Part shown: positions 35,290 to 43,877 of the stretch, in pieces
Numbering within the stretch: the stretch's first letter is position 1
How the letters are laid out: each line of letters starts with the position of its first letter
Source: Saliniramus sp050485405
Lineage (GTDB): Bacteria; Pseudomonadota; Alphaproteobacteria; Rhizobiales; Beijerinckiaceae
Reading direction: 5' to 3'
NCBI GenBank assembly: GCA_050485405.1
Contig: JBJHBI010000009.1
Span: 18,712-82,711, forward strand
DNA length: 64,000 bases
Made by a program: the position numbers and the translations under genes
The notes under the pieces: generated by a model
The model's input: the letters and a program-made list of their open reading frames with translations, nothing else
Told to the model about the DNA's origin: nothing
The model's database searches: none

Positions 35290-36672
35290 TCACACCACCC
35301 CCACAAGCCCCAGCATGATCCCCACGCCCGCGCTCGCGGCGAGCACCGTCAGGGTTCCCACGCGCAGCCACAGCACGGCGACCATCGCGGCGATGGCGAG
35401 CAGGGCTGCGGCGAGGTTGAGCGATTGCCAGACGGGAACGTCGAGGGCGAGGCCGAAATCCGTGACCGTGCGCACCTCCTCGAAAACGACATGCATACCG
35501 AACCAGACTGCGAGATTGAGTATGACGCCGACCACCGCGGCGGTGATCGCCGTCAGCGCCGTCGACAGGACCTTGTTCTCGCGCAACCGCTCGATGAACG
35601 GGGCGCCGAGGAAGATCCAGAGGAAGCAGGGCACGAAGGTCACCCAGGTCGTCAGCAGGCCGCCGAGCGTCGCCGCCATCAGCGGCGGCATCGCGCCGGG
35701 ATCGCGAAACGCGCCCATGAAGCCGACGAATTGCGTCACCATGATCAGCGGCCCCGGCGTCGTCTCGGCCATGCCGAGGCCGTCGAGCATCTCGCCGGGT
35801 GCGAGCCAGCCGAAATTCTGGACCGCCTCCTGCGCCACATAGGCCAAAACCGCGTAGGCGCCGCCGAAGGTCACGACGGCCATGATGCTGAAGAAGCCCG
35901 CAATCTGGGAAAAGACGTCGTCCGACCCCAGCAGCAGGAACAAAGCCGCCACGGGGGCGAGCCAGAGGAAGAGGAAAGCCGCCGAGATCCGGAAGGCATG
36001 ACCACGGCTCACCACCGTGTGCTCCGGGGATTCCTCGCCGAGCAGCGTATCCGCGTCACGGACCTCGTGCTTGCCGATCTTGCCGTGCCCGCCGCCCCCG
36101 CGAAACGCTTCGATATCCGCCCGCGCGGCGACATAGCCGACGAGGCCCGCCGTCAGGATGATCAACGGAAAGGGGACGCCGAAACCGAATATCGCGACGA
36201 AGGAGAGAGCCGCGATCGTCATCATGGCGGGATTGCCCAGCACCCGCGCGCCGATCCGCAGCACAGCCTGCACCACGATCGCTAGCACAGCCGCCTTGAG
36301 CCCGAAGAACAGGGCCGCGATCACATCGACATTGCCGTAGATCGCGTAGAGCCAGGAAAGCGCCATGATGGTGACGACGCCGGGCAAAACAAAGAGCACG
36401 CCGGCGATTATCCCGCCCAGCGTGCGGTGCATCAGCCAGCCGATATAGGTGGCGAGCTGCATCGCTTCCGGGCCGGGCAGCAGCATGCAATAGTTGAGCG
36501 CGTGCAGAAACCGCTTCTCACCGAGCCAGCGCTGCTCCTCCACGAGGATGCGATGCATCAATGCGATCTGCCCGGCCGGACCGCCGAAGCTCAACAGGCC
36601 GATCCGGGCCCAGATCCGGGTCGCTTCCGCGAGCGTGGGGTAAGGACGAGCGGGACCGGGATGATCTTGCAT
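35290..36672 (-). CDS. chrA: Chromate efflux transporter ChrA
   Basis: A 460-aa long-chain CHR-family transporter with two homologous halves of about six helices. The N-terminal half has FGGPAGQIALMHRILVEE and LPGPEAMQLATYIGW, the C-terminal half the matching TFGGAYAVLAYVAQEAV and TTPGPLIMVTQFVGFMGA, the typical CHR repeats. Such proteins export chromate, probably using the proton gradient. There is no chrB or other metal gene adjacent. Confidence 0.92.
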   Translation of the reverse strand: MQDHPGPARPYPTLAEATRIWARIGLLSFGGPAGQIALMHRILVEEQRWLGEKRFLHALNYCMLLPGPEAMQLATYIGWLMHRTLGGIIAGVLFVLPGVVTIMALSWLYAIYGNVDVIAALFFGLKAAVLAIVVQAVLRIGARVLGNPAMMTIAALSFVAIFGFGVPFPLIILTAGLVGYVAARADIEAFRGGGGHGKIGKHEVRDADTLLGEESPEHTVVSRGHAFRISAAFLFLWLAPVAALFLLLGSDDVFSQIAGFFSIMAVVTFGGAYAVLAYVAQEAVQNFGWLAPGEMLDGLGMAETTPGPLIMVTQFVGFMGAFRDPGAMPPLMAATLGGLLTTWVTFVPCFLWIFLGAPFIERLRENKVLSTALTAITAAVVGVILNLAVWFGMHVVFEEVRTVTDFGLALDVPVWQSLNLAAALLAIAAMVAVLWLRVGTLTVLAASAGVGIMLGLVGVV

Positions 36673-36806
36673 GGCGGGCTTTCTGTCGGGGGCCGGAAAG
36701 ACGTCGCAATGATGCGTTTGCTGGCGCGAGCACGGGACGGAGCGACCGTTCTCATATGATTACCGGCCGCGCGCGGGAGCGGCAACCGCGCGACCGGAAT
36801 TCCCGT

Positions 36807-37763
36807 TCACACAGCCTTCTCGTAGAAATACTCCACGGAGCCCGACACGTCGCCGAGATCGCGCGTTCCGGGTGCGCGCACATAGCCGCGTTTTTCGTAG
36901 AGCGCATGCGCGTTGAGGAAGCGGGTATCGCTCCACAGGGTAACGCGACGGGCGCCGCGCGCGCGGGCATGGGCCTCGACGATGCCCACGAGATGGGAGG
37001 CGAGGCCGCGCCCGCGCGCATCGGGGCGCACATAGAGCCGGTGCAGCTCGGCAGTGGTGGCATCCGGGAAATCGAGGGCGATACAGGCCTTCACGCGCCC
37101 CGCCTCGTCCTCGACCACGAGGAACAGCATGTCGCGCGCGAGCGCGGTCTGGCCCGGTCGCACGAGATCGACCATGTCGTCATGGGGATCGGTGAAGCAG
37201 CCGGGATACTCGGCGAAACACAAGGTGACGAGACCGAAGAGATCCTGCGCATCCGCGTCGCGCGCCTTGCGCACCGCGATACCGTGGGGCCGGCGCATGA
37301 TCAGGGCCGCCGCCTCATCGCTATCCGCGCAGGTTTCCCGCCTCCCCTGCAACGCGAAGCCGCGCGCGGCGTAAAATCCCAGAGCCGCGCGGTTTTGCGC
37401 TTCGACCTCGAGCCAGACCGCGCGCGGGCCCAACCGCGTGAGCGTTTCCTCGAGCAAGCGTGTGCCGAGACCGTTACCCTGCACATCCGGCAGGAGATAG
37501 AGGCGGCGCAGGCCGATCTCGCCGGCTTCGTCGATCCGCGCGAGCGACGAGCCGACGACCCGCCCGTCCGTCTCGGCGAGCATGAACGCGGCATCGGGCA
37601 GATCGACCTGCGCGGCCAGCGTCTGCGGCGCATGCCAGGCCGAGGTGAGCGCCCGGACCTTATCCGGCCCGAGGCTCTCGTCGTAGGTGGCATGCCAGCT
37701 CGCCAGGAGCGCCTCGCGAACGGCCTCGATATCGCGCGATTCGACGGGCCGGATCACGCTCAT
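36807..37763 (-). CDS. Double-domain GNAT acetyltransferase
   Basis: A 318-aa protein made of two tandem GNAT folds, roughly residues 1-155 and 160-318. Each has an acetyl-CoA-binding motif A: LLPDVQGNGLGTRLLEE in the first and VRPDARGRGLASHLVG in the second. Tandem GNATs are usual in enzymes where only one half is active (for example MshD- or Eis-like). Substrate unknown. It lies 7 bases downstream of gatB on the same strand, so it is likely co-transcribed with it. Confidence 0.83.
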   Translation of the reverse strand: MSVIRPVESRDIEAVREALLASWHATYDESLGPDKVRALTSAWHAPQTLAAQVDLPDAAFMLAETDGRVVGSSLARIDEAGEIGLRRLYLLPDVQGNGLGTRLLEETLTRLGPRAVWLEVEAQNRAALGFYAARGFALQGRRETCADSDEAAALIMRRPHGIAVRKARDADAQDLFGLVTLCFAEYPGCFTDPHDDMVDLVRPGQTALARDMLFLVVEDEAGRVKACIALDFPDATTAELHRLYVRPDARGRGLASHLVGIVEAHARARGARRVTLWSDTRFLNAHALYEKRGYVRAPGTRDLGDVSGSVEYFYEKAV

Positions 37764-37770
37764 CGCGGCG

Positions 37771-39243
37771 TCACTCGATGCCGAGCTTGTCTTTGAGCAT
37801 GGCGTTCACCGCCTGCGGATTGGCCTTGCCGCCGGTCGTTTTCATCACCTGGCCGACGAACCAGCCGAGCATCGAGGGCTTCGCCTTGACCTGCTCGACC
37901 TTGTCGGCATTGGCCGCGATCACCTCGTCCACCGCCTTCTCGATGGCGCCGGTATCGGTGACCTGCTTCATGCCGCGCTCTTCGACGATGGCGCGCGGAT
38001 CACCGCCCTCGCTCCAGACGATCTCGAACACGTCCTTGGCGATCTTGCCGGAGATCACTTCCTCGCCGATGAGATCGACGATGGCGCCGAGCTGGTCGGC
38101 GGAGACGGGCGATTCGGTGATGCCGAGCCCCTCCTTGTTGAGACGCCCGAATAGCTCGTTGATCACCCAGTTCGCCGCCGCCTTGCCGTCGCGCCCCGTA
38201 GCGACGCGCTCGAAGAAATCGGCGGATTCGCGCTCGGCGATGAGGACGCCCGCATCATAGACCGACAGGCCGTATTGCGCGATGAAGCGCTCTTTCTTCT
38301 CATCGGGAAGCTCGGGCAGATGCGCGGCGAGCGCGTCGACGAAATCCTGCGTGAATTCGAGCGGCAGGAGGTCCGGATCGGGGAAGTAGCGGTAATCATG
38401 CGCTTCTTCCTTGGAGCGCATGGAGCGCGTCTCGCCCTTGCCGGGATCGAACAGCCGGGTCTCCTGGTCGATCGTGCCACCATCCTCGATGATGCCGATC
38501 TGGCGGCGCGCCTCGTGCTCTATGGCCTGGCCGATGAAGCGGATTGAATTGACGTTCTTGATCTCGCAGCGCGTGCCGAGCGGATCGCCGGGGCGGCGCA
38601 CCGAGACGTTCACATCCGCGCGCAGATTGCCCTTCTCCATGTCGCCGTCACAGGTGCCGAGATAGCGCAGGATGGTGCGCAGCTTGGTCACATAGGCCTT
38701 GGCCTCCTCGGAAGTGCGCAGATCGGGCTTGGAGACGATCTCCATCAGCGCCACACCGGAACGGTTGAGATCGACGAAGCTCTGGGAGGGGTGCAGGTCG
38801 TGGATCGACTTGCCGGCATCCTGCTCCAGATGCAGCCGCTCGATCCCCACCTGGATCTGCGTGCCGTCGGCCATGTCGACCACGACCTCGCCCTCACCGA
38901 CGATGGGATACTTGTACTGGCTGATCTGATAGCCTTGCGGCAGATCGGGATAGAAGTAATTCTTGCGGTCGAAGACCGAGCGCAGATTGATCTGCGCCTT
39001 GAGGCCGAGCCCGGTTCGCACCGCCTGGCGTACGCATTCGTGATTGATCACCGGCAACATGCCCGGCATCGCCGCATCGACGAGCGAGACATGGGCGTTC
39101 GGCTCGGCGCCGAAGGCCGTGGCCGCGCCGGAGAACAGCTTCGCCTTGCTCGTCACCTGGGCATGGATCTCCATGCCGATGACGACTTCCCAATCACCCG
39201 TGGCGCCCTTGATGAGCTTCTTGTGATCGACCGGCGCGTTCAT
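37771..39243 (-). CDS. gatB: Asp/Glu-tRNA amidotransferase subunit B
   Basis: A 490-aa GatB, which with GatA and GatC converts misacylated Glu-tRNA(Gln) and Asp-tRNA(Asn) to the amides. The N-terminal catalytic cradle starts with WEVVIGMEIHAQV and includes FDRKNYFYPDLPQGYQISQ; the C-terminal YqeY-like tRNA-binding tail (NPQAVNAMLKDKL) is complete. The ATG at 39243 follows GAAGG; the frame stays open to 39453 in a Cys/Arg-rich non-homologous stretch. gatA and gatC are not in the window. Confidence 0.96.
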   Translation of the reverse strand: MNAPVDHKKLIKGATGDWEVVIGMEIHAQVTSKAKLFSGAATAFGAEPNAHVSLVDAAMPGMLPVINHECVRQAVRTGLGLKAQINLRSVFDRKNYFYPDLPQGYQISQYKYPIVGEGEVVVDMADGTQIQVGIERLHLEQDAGKSIHDLHPSQSFVDLNRSGVALMEIVSKPDLRTSEEAKAYVTKLRTILRYLGTCDGDMEKGNLRADVNVSVRRPGDPLGTRCEIKNVNSIRFIGQAIEHEARRQIGIIEDGGTIDQETRLFDPGKGETRSMRSKEEAHDYRYFPDPDLLPLEFTQDFVDALAAHLPELPDEKKERFIAQYGLSVYDAGVLIAERESADFFERVATGRDGKAAANWVINELFGRLNKEGLGITESPVSADQLGAIVDLIGEEVISGKIAKDVFEIVWSEGGDPRAIVEERGMKQVTDTGAIEKAVDEVIAANADKVEQVKAKPSMLGWFVGQVMKTTGGKANPQAVNAMLKDKLGIE

Positions 39244-39403
39244 GAGACATCCATCCTTCGAAACAACCTGCTTCCGGTTAGCCTCCCGCGCCGCCAATCG
39301 CAAGACTCCTCGTGCATCGCCTTGCCGAAATCGGGTGCAACCTCGCGGCACCGTGCGGCGTTGACCTTGCGAGAACGGCCATACGAACCAAAGGAGGCCC
39401 GTT

Positions 39404-39688
39404 ATGAACCGGCGTGATTCCACGCATGAACAGCCGATGGTGCACAACCCCAACGAGCCCTATCGGAACCCGAATCTGATGCAACCGGGGCATGATCCCA
39501 ACGAAATCGATCAGCGCCCCGTCCCCGCGCCGCGACGCAGGACGTCTTCGCTATGGGCGTGGGTGTTTCTCGGCGCCGTCGCCCTGATCATCTTTACCGC
39601 CGTCTTCCTGCTCGGAGGCACGAACGAGATCGCCGACGTACCGACCGAGGGGCTGCCGGCGGGTGAGCCGACGATCGACGCACAATAA
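39404..39688 (+). CDS. Small single-pass membrane protein, unknown
   Basis: A 94-aa protein with a strong Shine-Dalgarno (AAGGAGG) before the ATG at 39404. A hydrophilic, Asn/Pro-rich N-terminal half is followed by one transmembrane helix (about 51-69, WAWVFLGAVALIIFTAVFLL) and a short acidic tail. The N-terminus repeats an Asn-Pro-Asn motif (HNPNEPYRNPNL, HDPNEID). No recognised family. Confidence 0.7.
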   Translation: MNRRDSTHEQPMVHNPNEPYRNPNLMQPGHDPNEIDQRPVPAPRRRTSSLWAWVFLGAVALIIFTAVFLLGGTNEIADVPTEGLPAGEPTIDAQ

Positions 39689-39698
39689 TGCCAAGAGC

Positions 39699-39724
39699 AG
39701 CCGCTAATGTCCGAAGCAGCGGCT
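39699..39724. terminator. Bidirectional hairpin between convergent small genes
   Basis: AGCCGCT (39699-39705) and AGCGGCT (39718-39724) pair perfectly across a 12-base loop, between the stops of two convergent small membrane-protein genes. Confidence 0.4.
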
Positions 39725-40026
39725 CAGGCGCGGTTGCGATCGCGCAGACGGCGCGCGAAATAAGCAAGGCTCGCCCATAGAATGGCGCCGGCGGTGCGCA
39801 CTTGCAGGAGCATCGGCTCCTCGCCGCCCACCGGGGCGATCCACGGAAGACCGAGCGCGTTGATGCCCCAGGAGACGGGCACCGATATCAGAAGCGCCGC
39901 GATCGCCGCGATGAAGACCTTGGCGAATTGATCCGCCTTCCAGCCGAGAAACACGGCGATGGCGATCAGCACCGGATCGAAGGCGCCGAGCACCCAGACA
40001 TGCAGGGCAACCGTGGGCGTCTCCAT
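39724..40026 (-). CDS. Small three-helix membrane protein, unknown
   Basis: A 100-aa hydrophobic protein starting METPTVALHVWVLGAFDPV (ATG 40026 with GGAG 7 bases upstream). It has three likely helices and an Arg-rich end. Upstream in-frame sequence is the shadow of another frame. It lies 73 bases downstream of ndk on the same strand. Family not recognised. Confidence 0.65.
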   Translation of the reverse strand: METPTVALHVWVLGAFDPVLIAIAVFLGWKADQFAKVFIAAIAALLISVPVSWGINALGLPWIAPVGGEEPMLLQVRTAGAILWASLAYFARRLRDRNRA

Positions 40027-40099
40027 GGCGTCACTCCGATGCTTTGACGGGAGAGGACGGCCCGGCGCGCCGCATCGGACGCCCGGGCCGCGAGGCTTG

Positions 40100-40522
40100 T
40101 CAGCCGACGATCTCGATGCCGGAGAAGAACTGCGCGATCTCGATCGCGGCATTCTCGGCGGAATCGGAGCCGTGCACGGTGTTCTCGCCCACGGAGAGCG
40201 CGAACTTCTTGCGGATGGTGCCTTCGGCTGCATCCGACGGGTTGGTGGCGCCCATCACTTCGCGATACTTCGCAACCGCGTTCTCGCCTTCGAGAACCTG
40301 CACCACGACCGGGGCGGAGGTCATGAACTCGACGAGTTCGCCGAAGAAGGGGCGCGCCTTGTGCACGGCGTAGAATTCTTCCGCCTGGGCGGTGGTCATG
40401 TGGATGCGCTTCTGCGCGATGACGCGCAGGCCCGCTTCCTCGATGACGGCGTTCACCGCGCCGGTGAGGTTGCGCTTGGTCGCGTCGGGCTTGATGATCG
40501 AGAAGGTGCGCTCGATGGCCAT
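40100..40522 (-). CDS. ndk: Nucleoside diphosphate kinase
   Basis: A 140-aa NDK that equilibrates NTP and dNTP pools. The phospho-His is in NTVHGSDSAENA near residue 117, and the nucleotide-binding NPSDAAEGTIRKKFA is intact. Length is normal for the bacterial enzyme. The ATG at 40522 gives the standard N-terminus MAIERTFSIIKPDA. Confidence 0.97.
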   Translation of the reverse strand: MAIERTFSIIKPDATKRNLTGAVNAVIEEAGLRVIAQKRIHMTTAQAEEFYAVHKARPFFGELVEFMTSAPVVVQVLEGENAVAKYREVMGATNPSDAAEGTIRKKFALSVGENTVHGSDSAENAAIEIAQFFSGIEIVG

Positions 40523-40609
40523 GAGATATCCGTTCCTGATGGGAGTGGTGTCGATGATGCGGGGCTTATAGCGGCGCAACCGCGCGCTCTCAAGCGCGAT
40601 CCTTCGCCC

Positions 40610-41872
40610 TTATGCGCTTTCGCGCGCCGCGAGCCGCGCGGCGATCCCCTCGCCCGCCGCAAACCCGGTGGCGAAACAGGCCTGCAGGAGGTAGCCGCCC
40701 GTCGGCGCTTCCCAGTCCAGCATCTCGCCCGCGACGAAGGTGCCGGGGCGCTCCTCGAGCATGAAACGATCATCGAGCGCGTCGAAACGCACGCCTCCGG
40801 CGCTGGAGATAGCCCGGTCGATGGGACGCAAACCGGTCACGCGGAGCGGCGCCGTCTTGATCGCCGCGGCGAGCGCTTCGGGCTCACGCGGCAGATCGAC
40901 GCCATGCGCCTCGCGCAGAAGACCGATCGCGACACCATCGAGGGCGAGCGCCTTGCGCAGGCGGTTCGTCAGCGTGTCGCGGCGCTTCGAGGCTTGTGCG
41001 CGTTCGAGCTTTCCGGCGATCTCGGCGGCGGCGAGATCAGGCCGCAGATCGACGACGAGCGTTGCCGTTCCCGCTTCTGCCAGCGCCTCGCGCAGAGGTC
41101 GCGACAACGCGTAGACCGCGCCGCCTTCGAGCCCGCTCCCGGTCACCACCGCCTCGCCGCGCTGGACATGATCGCCACAGCGCAGCGCGATCCGCTTGAG
41201 CGGATGACCGGCGAAGCGCTCGCGGAACATCTCGCTCCACGCGATCTCGCATCCGACATTCGACGGCGCGAGCGGGCGCAGCGCGATCCCTGCATCGGCG
41301 AGCTGCGTCGTCCACGCCCCGTCGGAGCCGAGCCGCGCCCATGACGCGCCGCCGAGCGCGAGCAGCGTCGCCGCCGGGCGCACGCGCAATTCGCCGTCAG
41401 GCGTGTCGAAGACGAGACCGTCCGGCCCGTCGAAACCGACGAAGCGATGGCGCGTCTTCAGGGTGACGCCGAGCGCTGCCAGCCGGGCGAGCCAGGCACG
41501 CGCCAGCGGCGAGGCCTTGAAGCTCTTCGGAAAAACCCGCCCGCTCGAACCGACGAAAGTCGGCTCGCCGAGCTTTTCGCTCCATGCGCGCAGATCCTGC
41601 GGCGTGAACGCCGCGAGCGCGCGCGTTAGCAGTTCCGGCGCATCGCCGTAGCGCGCGACGAAGGCCTCGCGGTCTTCGCTATGCGTCAGATTGAGCCCGC
41701 CGCGCCCCGCCAGCAGAAATTTTCGCGTAGGCGACGGCATGCGCTCGTATATCACCACCGGATACCCGCGTTCGGCAAGCACCTGCGCCGCCATCAGGCC
41801 AGCCGGACCCGCACCGATGACGGCGACCGCGCGGCCCGGCTGCGCTTGCTGCGGTGCTTCCATTGTACTCAT
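40610..41872 (-). CDS. BaiN/HI0933-type FAD-dependent oxidoreductase
   Basis: A 420-aa flavoprotein. It has a Rossmann FAD motif near the N-terminus (AVIGAGPAGLMAAQVLAERG), the family segment GRGGLNLTHSE, and a C-terminal TGGYLLQACFATGFAAGEG that contacts FAD. It belongs to the HI0933/YhiN group of unknown function, specifically the shorter-insert branch I know as TIGR03862. The start ATG at 41872 follows GAAGGGA by about 9 bases; ATG 41863 is an alternative. Divergent from the DUF3422 gene. Confidence 0.82.
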   Translation of the reverse strand: MSTMEAPQQAQPGRAVAVIGAGPAGLMAAQVLAERGYPVVIYERMPSPTRKFLLAGRGGLNLTHSEDREAFVARYGDAPELLTRALAAFTPQDLRAWSEKLGEPTFVGSSGRVFPKSFKASPLARAWLARLAALGVTLKTRHRFVGFDGPDGLVFDTPDGELRVRPAATLLALGGASWARLGSDGAWTTQLADAGIALRPLAPSNVGCEIAWSEMFRERFAGHPLKRIALRCGDHVQRGEAVVTGSGLEGGAVYALSRPLREALAEAGTATLVVDLRPDLAAAEIAGKLERAQASKRRDTLTNRLRKALALDGVAIGLLREAHGVDLPREPEALAAAIKTAPLRVTGLRPIDRAISSAGGVRFDALDDRFMLEERPGTFVAGEMLDWEAPTGGYLLQACFATGFAAGEGIAARLAARESA

Positions 41873-42052
41873 ATCGCTGATCCCTTCGCTGCGCCGGTTT
41901 GGCCCGCAAAGCCCGGTTTGGCAAGCAGCAGCACGACGATACAGCATCGCGCAGGATCACGGAGCATGCAGCCGGCGTTTGCACCGTCGCGGGTGACCGG
42001 ATGATTGGCGCGAAGGCGAGTTTCGGTCATGCTGCGCGCGAAGGAGTATGGT

Positions 42053-43402
42053 ATGCGAGACGAGACTGCGCGCGGCGCCGATGCGGCGCGGACACCGCAT
42101 TTCCGCCAGCACCCCCTGCGCGGACGGCTACTGGCGGAAATGCATGCGCGGCCATTTTCCCCGCTGACAGCGCCGCATCGGGTCATCCATCTCGCCTTCA
42201 TGACCGACGAGGCCGCCGCGAGCCTGGCGCGGACGAGACTCGTGGAATGGTGCGAGGCGCGCGGGCTGCCCGCGCCGGCAGAGGGCGCGCGCCACCATCG
42301 GGCGCAATGCTCCGGCGTCGCACTGCGCTTCGAGAGCCACAGCGAGTTCACCACATATACGTGGGAATTCCCCGGCAATGGCGGCGGCGGCAGCGGACCG
42401 GACGCGCATGAACCCGCCCCGGATCGTCTGGCGCGGGTGATGGACGGCTTGCAGGATCTGCATACGGATGGCGACGGCACGGGTTCCGGCCTCCTCATGG
42501 TCGCCGTTGATCTCACCCTGCATGGCGGGCCGGCGGATCTGAAGAGCATATTCGGCGATGCCAATCTCGCCATGGCCGATGTCGAAGGGGATGCGGCGCG
42601 GATCATCACGGATTTCCGGGCGGATGCGCATGGATTCGTGCGTATCGTCGTCGAGGATCGCGGGCTCAGCCCCGGCCAGGGCGGGGCGCTGGTGCAACGC
42701 CTTCTGGAAATCGAGACCTACCGCACCATGGCGCTGCTCGGCCTGCCCGAGGCCCAGGCCCTCGCGCCGACGATCCGGCGGATCGAGACGACGCTTCCCG
42801 GGTTGCTCGAAGAAATGCGCCGCAGCAAGGGCTTCACCGATAACCGCCGCCTGCTCGACACGCTCACCGGCCTCGCGGCGGAGCTCGAAAGCGATGCGGC
42901 GGGCTCCCTGTTCCGCTTCGGTGCCACGCGCGCCTATGGCGATCTCGTACGCCTGCGGCTGGAGGCGATCGCGGAAAAACCCGTTGCGGGTCATGATTCC
43001 TGGTCGTCATTTCTCGACAGGCGCCTGCAGCCGGCGATCCGCACCTGCCTGTCGACGGAAGAGCGCCAGGCCAATCTCTCCCGCAAGCTCTCGCGGGCTG
43101 CGCAGCTTCTGCGCGCACGGGTCGATGTCGAGCTGGAGAGCCAGAACAGCAATCTGTTGCAGACGATGAATGCCCGTGCACGCACGCAATTGCGGCTCCA
43201 GCAGACAGTCGAGGGCCTCTCCGTCGCGGCGATCACCTATTATATCAGCGGCCTCCTGCATCGCGGCCTGACGGGCGCGCGCGACGCCGGCTATGCCGTC
43301 GATCCCACCATCGTCACGGCGGCAGCGATCCCGGTCATCCTGATCGCGATCGCCCTGCTGGTGCGCCGGATCCGGCGCGCCCATGACGACCGCACTCCCT
43401 GA
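42053..43402 (+). CDS. DUF3422 family membrane-anchored protein
   Basis: A 449-aa protein with the DUF3422 N-terminal signature HPLRGRLLAEMHARPFSPL and two C-terminal transmembrane helices (about residues 385-440) preceded by a predicted helical, coiled-coil-like stretch (LRARVDVELESQNSNLLQTM). Topology resembles MgtA/CorA-like or Rmd1-like tail-anchored proteins. Function unknown. The ATG at 42053 is chosen for AAGGAG at 42041-42046; earlier in-frame ATGs exist at 42029 and 42005. Confidence 0.83.
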   Translation: MRDETARGADAARTPHFRQHPLRGRLLAEMHARPFSPLTAPHRVIHLAFMTDEAAASLARTRLVEWCEARGLPAPAEGARHHRAQCSGVALRFESHSEFTTYTWEFPGNGGGGSGPDAHEPAPDRLARVMDGLQDLHTDGDGTGSGLLMVAVDLTLHGGPADLKSIFGDANLAMADVEGDAARIITDFRADAHGFVRIVVEDRGLSPGQGGALVQRLLEIETYRTMALLGLPEAQALAPTIRRIETTLPGLLEEMRRSKGFTDNRRLLDTLTGLAAELESDAAGSLFRFGATRAYGDLVRLRLEAIAEKPVAGHDSWSSFLDRRLQPAIRTCLSTEERQANLSRKLSRAAQLLRARVDVELESQNSNLLQTMNARARTQLRLQQTVEGLSVAAITYYISGLLHRGLTGARDAGYAVDPTIVTAAAIPVILIAIALLVRRIRRAHDDRTP

Positions 43403-43410
43403 GGCGCATC

Positions 43411-43707
43411 TCACACGTTGATCGGACCCTTGTGCTGGTGGAAGCCCTTCAGCGCCCGGTAGACCGGGGTGTCGTAATTCTCCGGCACCCTTGCCTCGTC
43501 GGTCAGCCAGCGGAAGAGATCGCGATCGGGCACTTCGATGAGAGCCTCGTAATCGTCGAGCTCGGCCTCCGTCAGATCGCCGATGCGCGCATCCGCGAAC
43601 TGGCCCATCAGGAGATCCATCTCCCGGATGCCGCGATGCCAGGAGCGGAAGAGGATGCGGCGGCGGCGCACGTCGAGATCGGCGCTGGAGCGGGTGGTAC
43701 CGGTCAT
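43411..43707 (-). CDS. sdhE: Succinate dehydrogenase flavinylation factor SdhE
   Basis: A 98-aa SdhE/Sdh5 (DUF339) protein that promotes covalent FAD attachment to SdhA. The diagnostic RGxxE motif is present as RGIREMDLLMGQFAD near residue 25. The ATG at 43707 has GAGGAG 8 bases upstream. It is divergent from recG, a conserved neighbourhood in alphaproteobacteria. Confidence 0.93.
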   Translation of the reverse strand: MTGTTRSSADLDVRRRRILFRSWHRGIREMDLLMGQFADARIGDLTEAELDDYEALIEVPDRDLFRWLTDEARVPENYDTPVYRALKGFHQHKGPINV

Positions 43708-43877
43708 GGAGCAAACTCCTCGGATCGCGCGGGAACGACCCGCCTGGTGATATCCCGCGAAATCCCCCGCGCGTTCTCGTCGAATCTGCGCTTGGGCCTC
43801 GCCGGGTCTGTTCTGACGGGGTATATAACTCGCCCGCCTGCGAATGCCACCCGTTGCGAGCGAGCGCCGATCCACAC

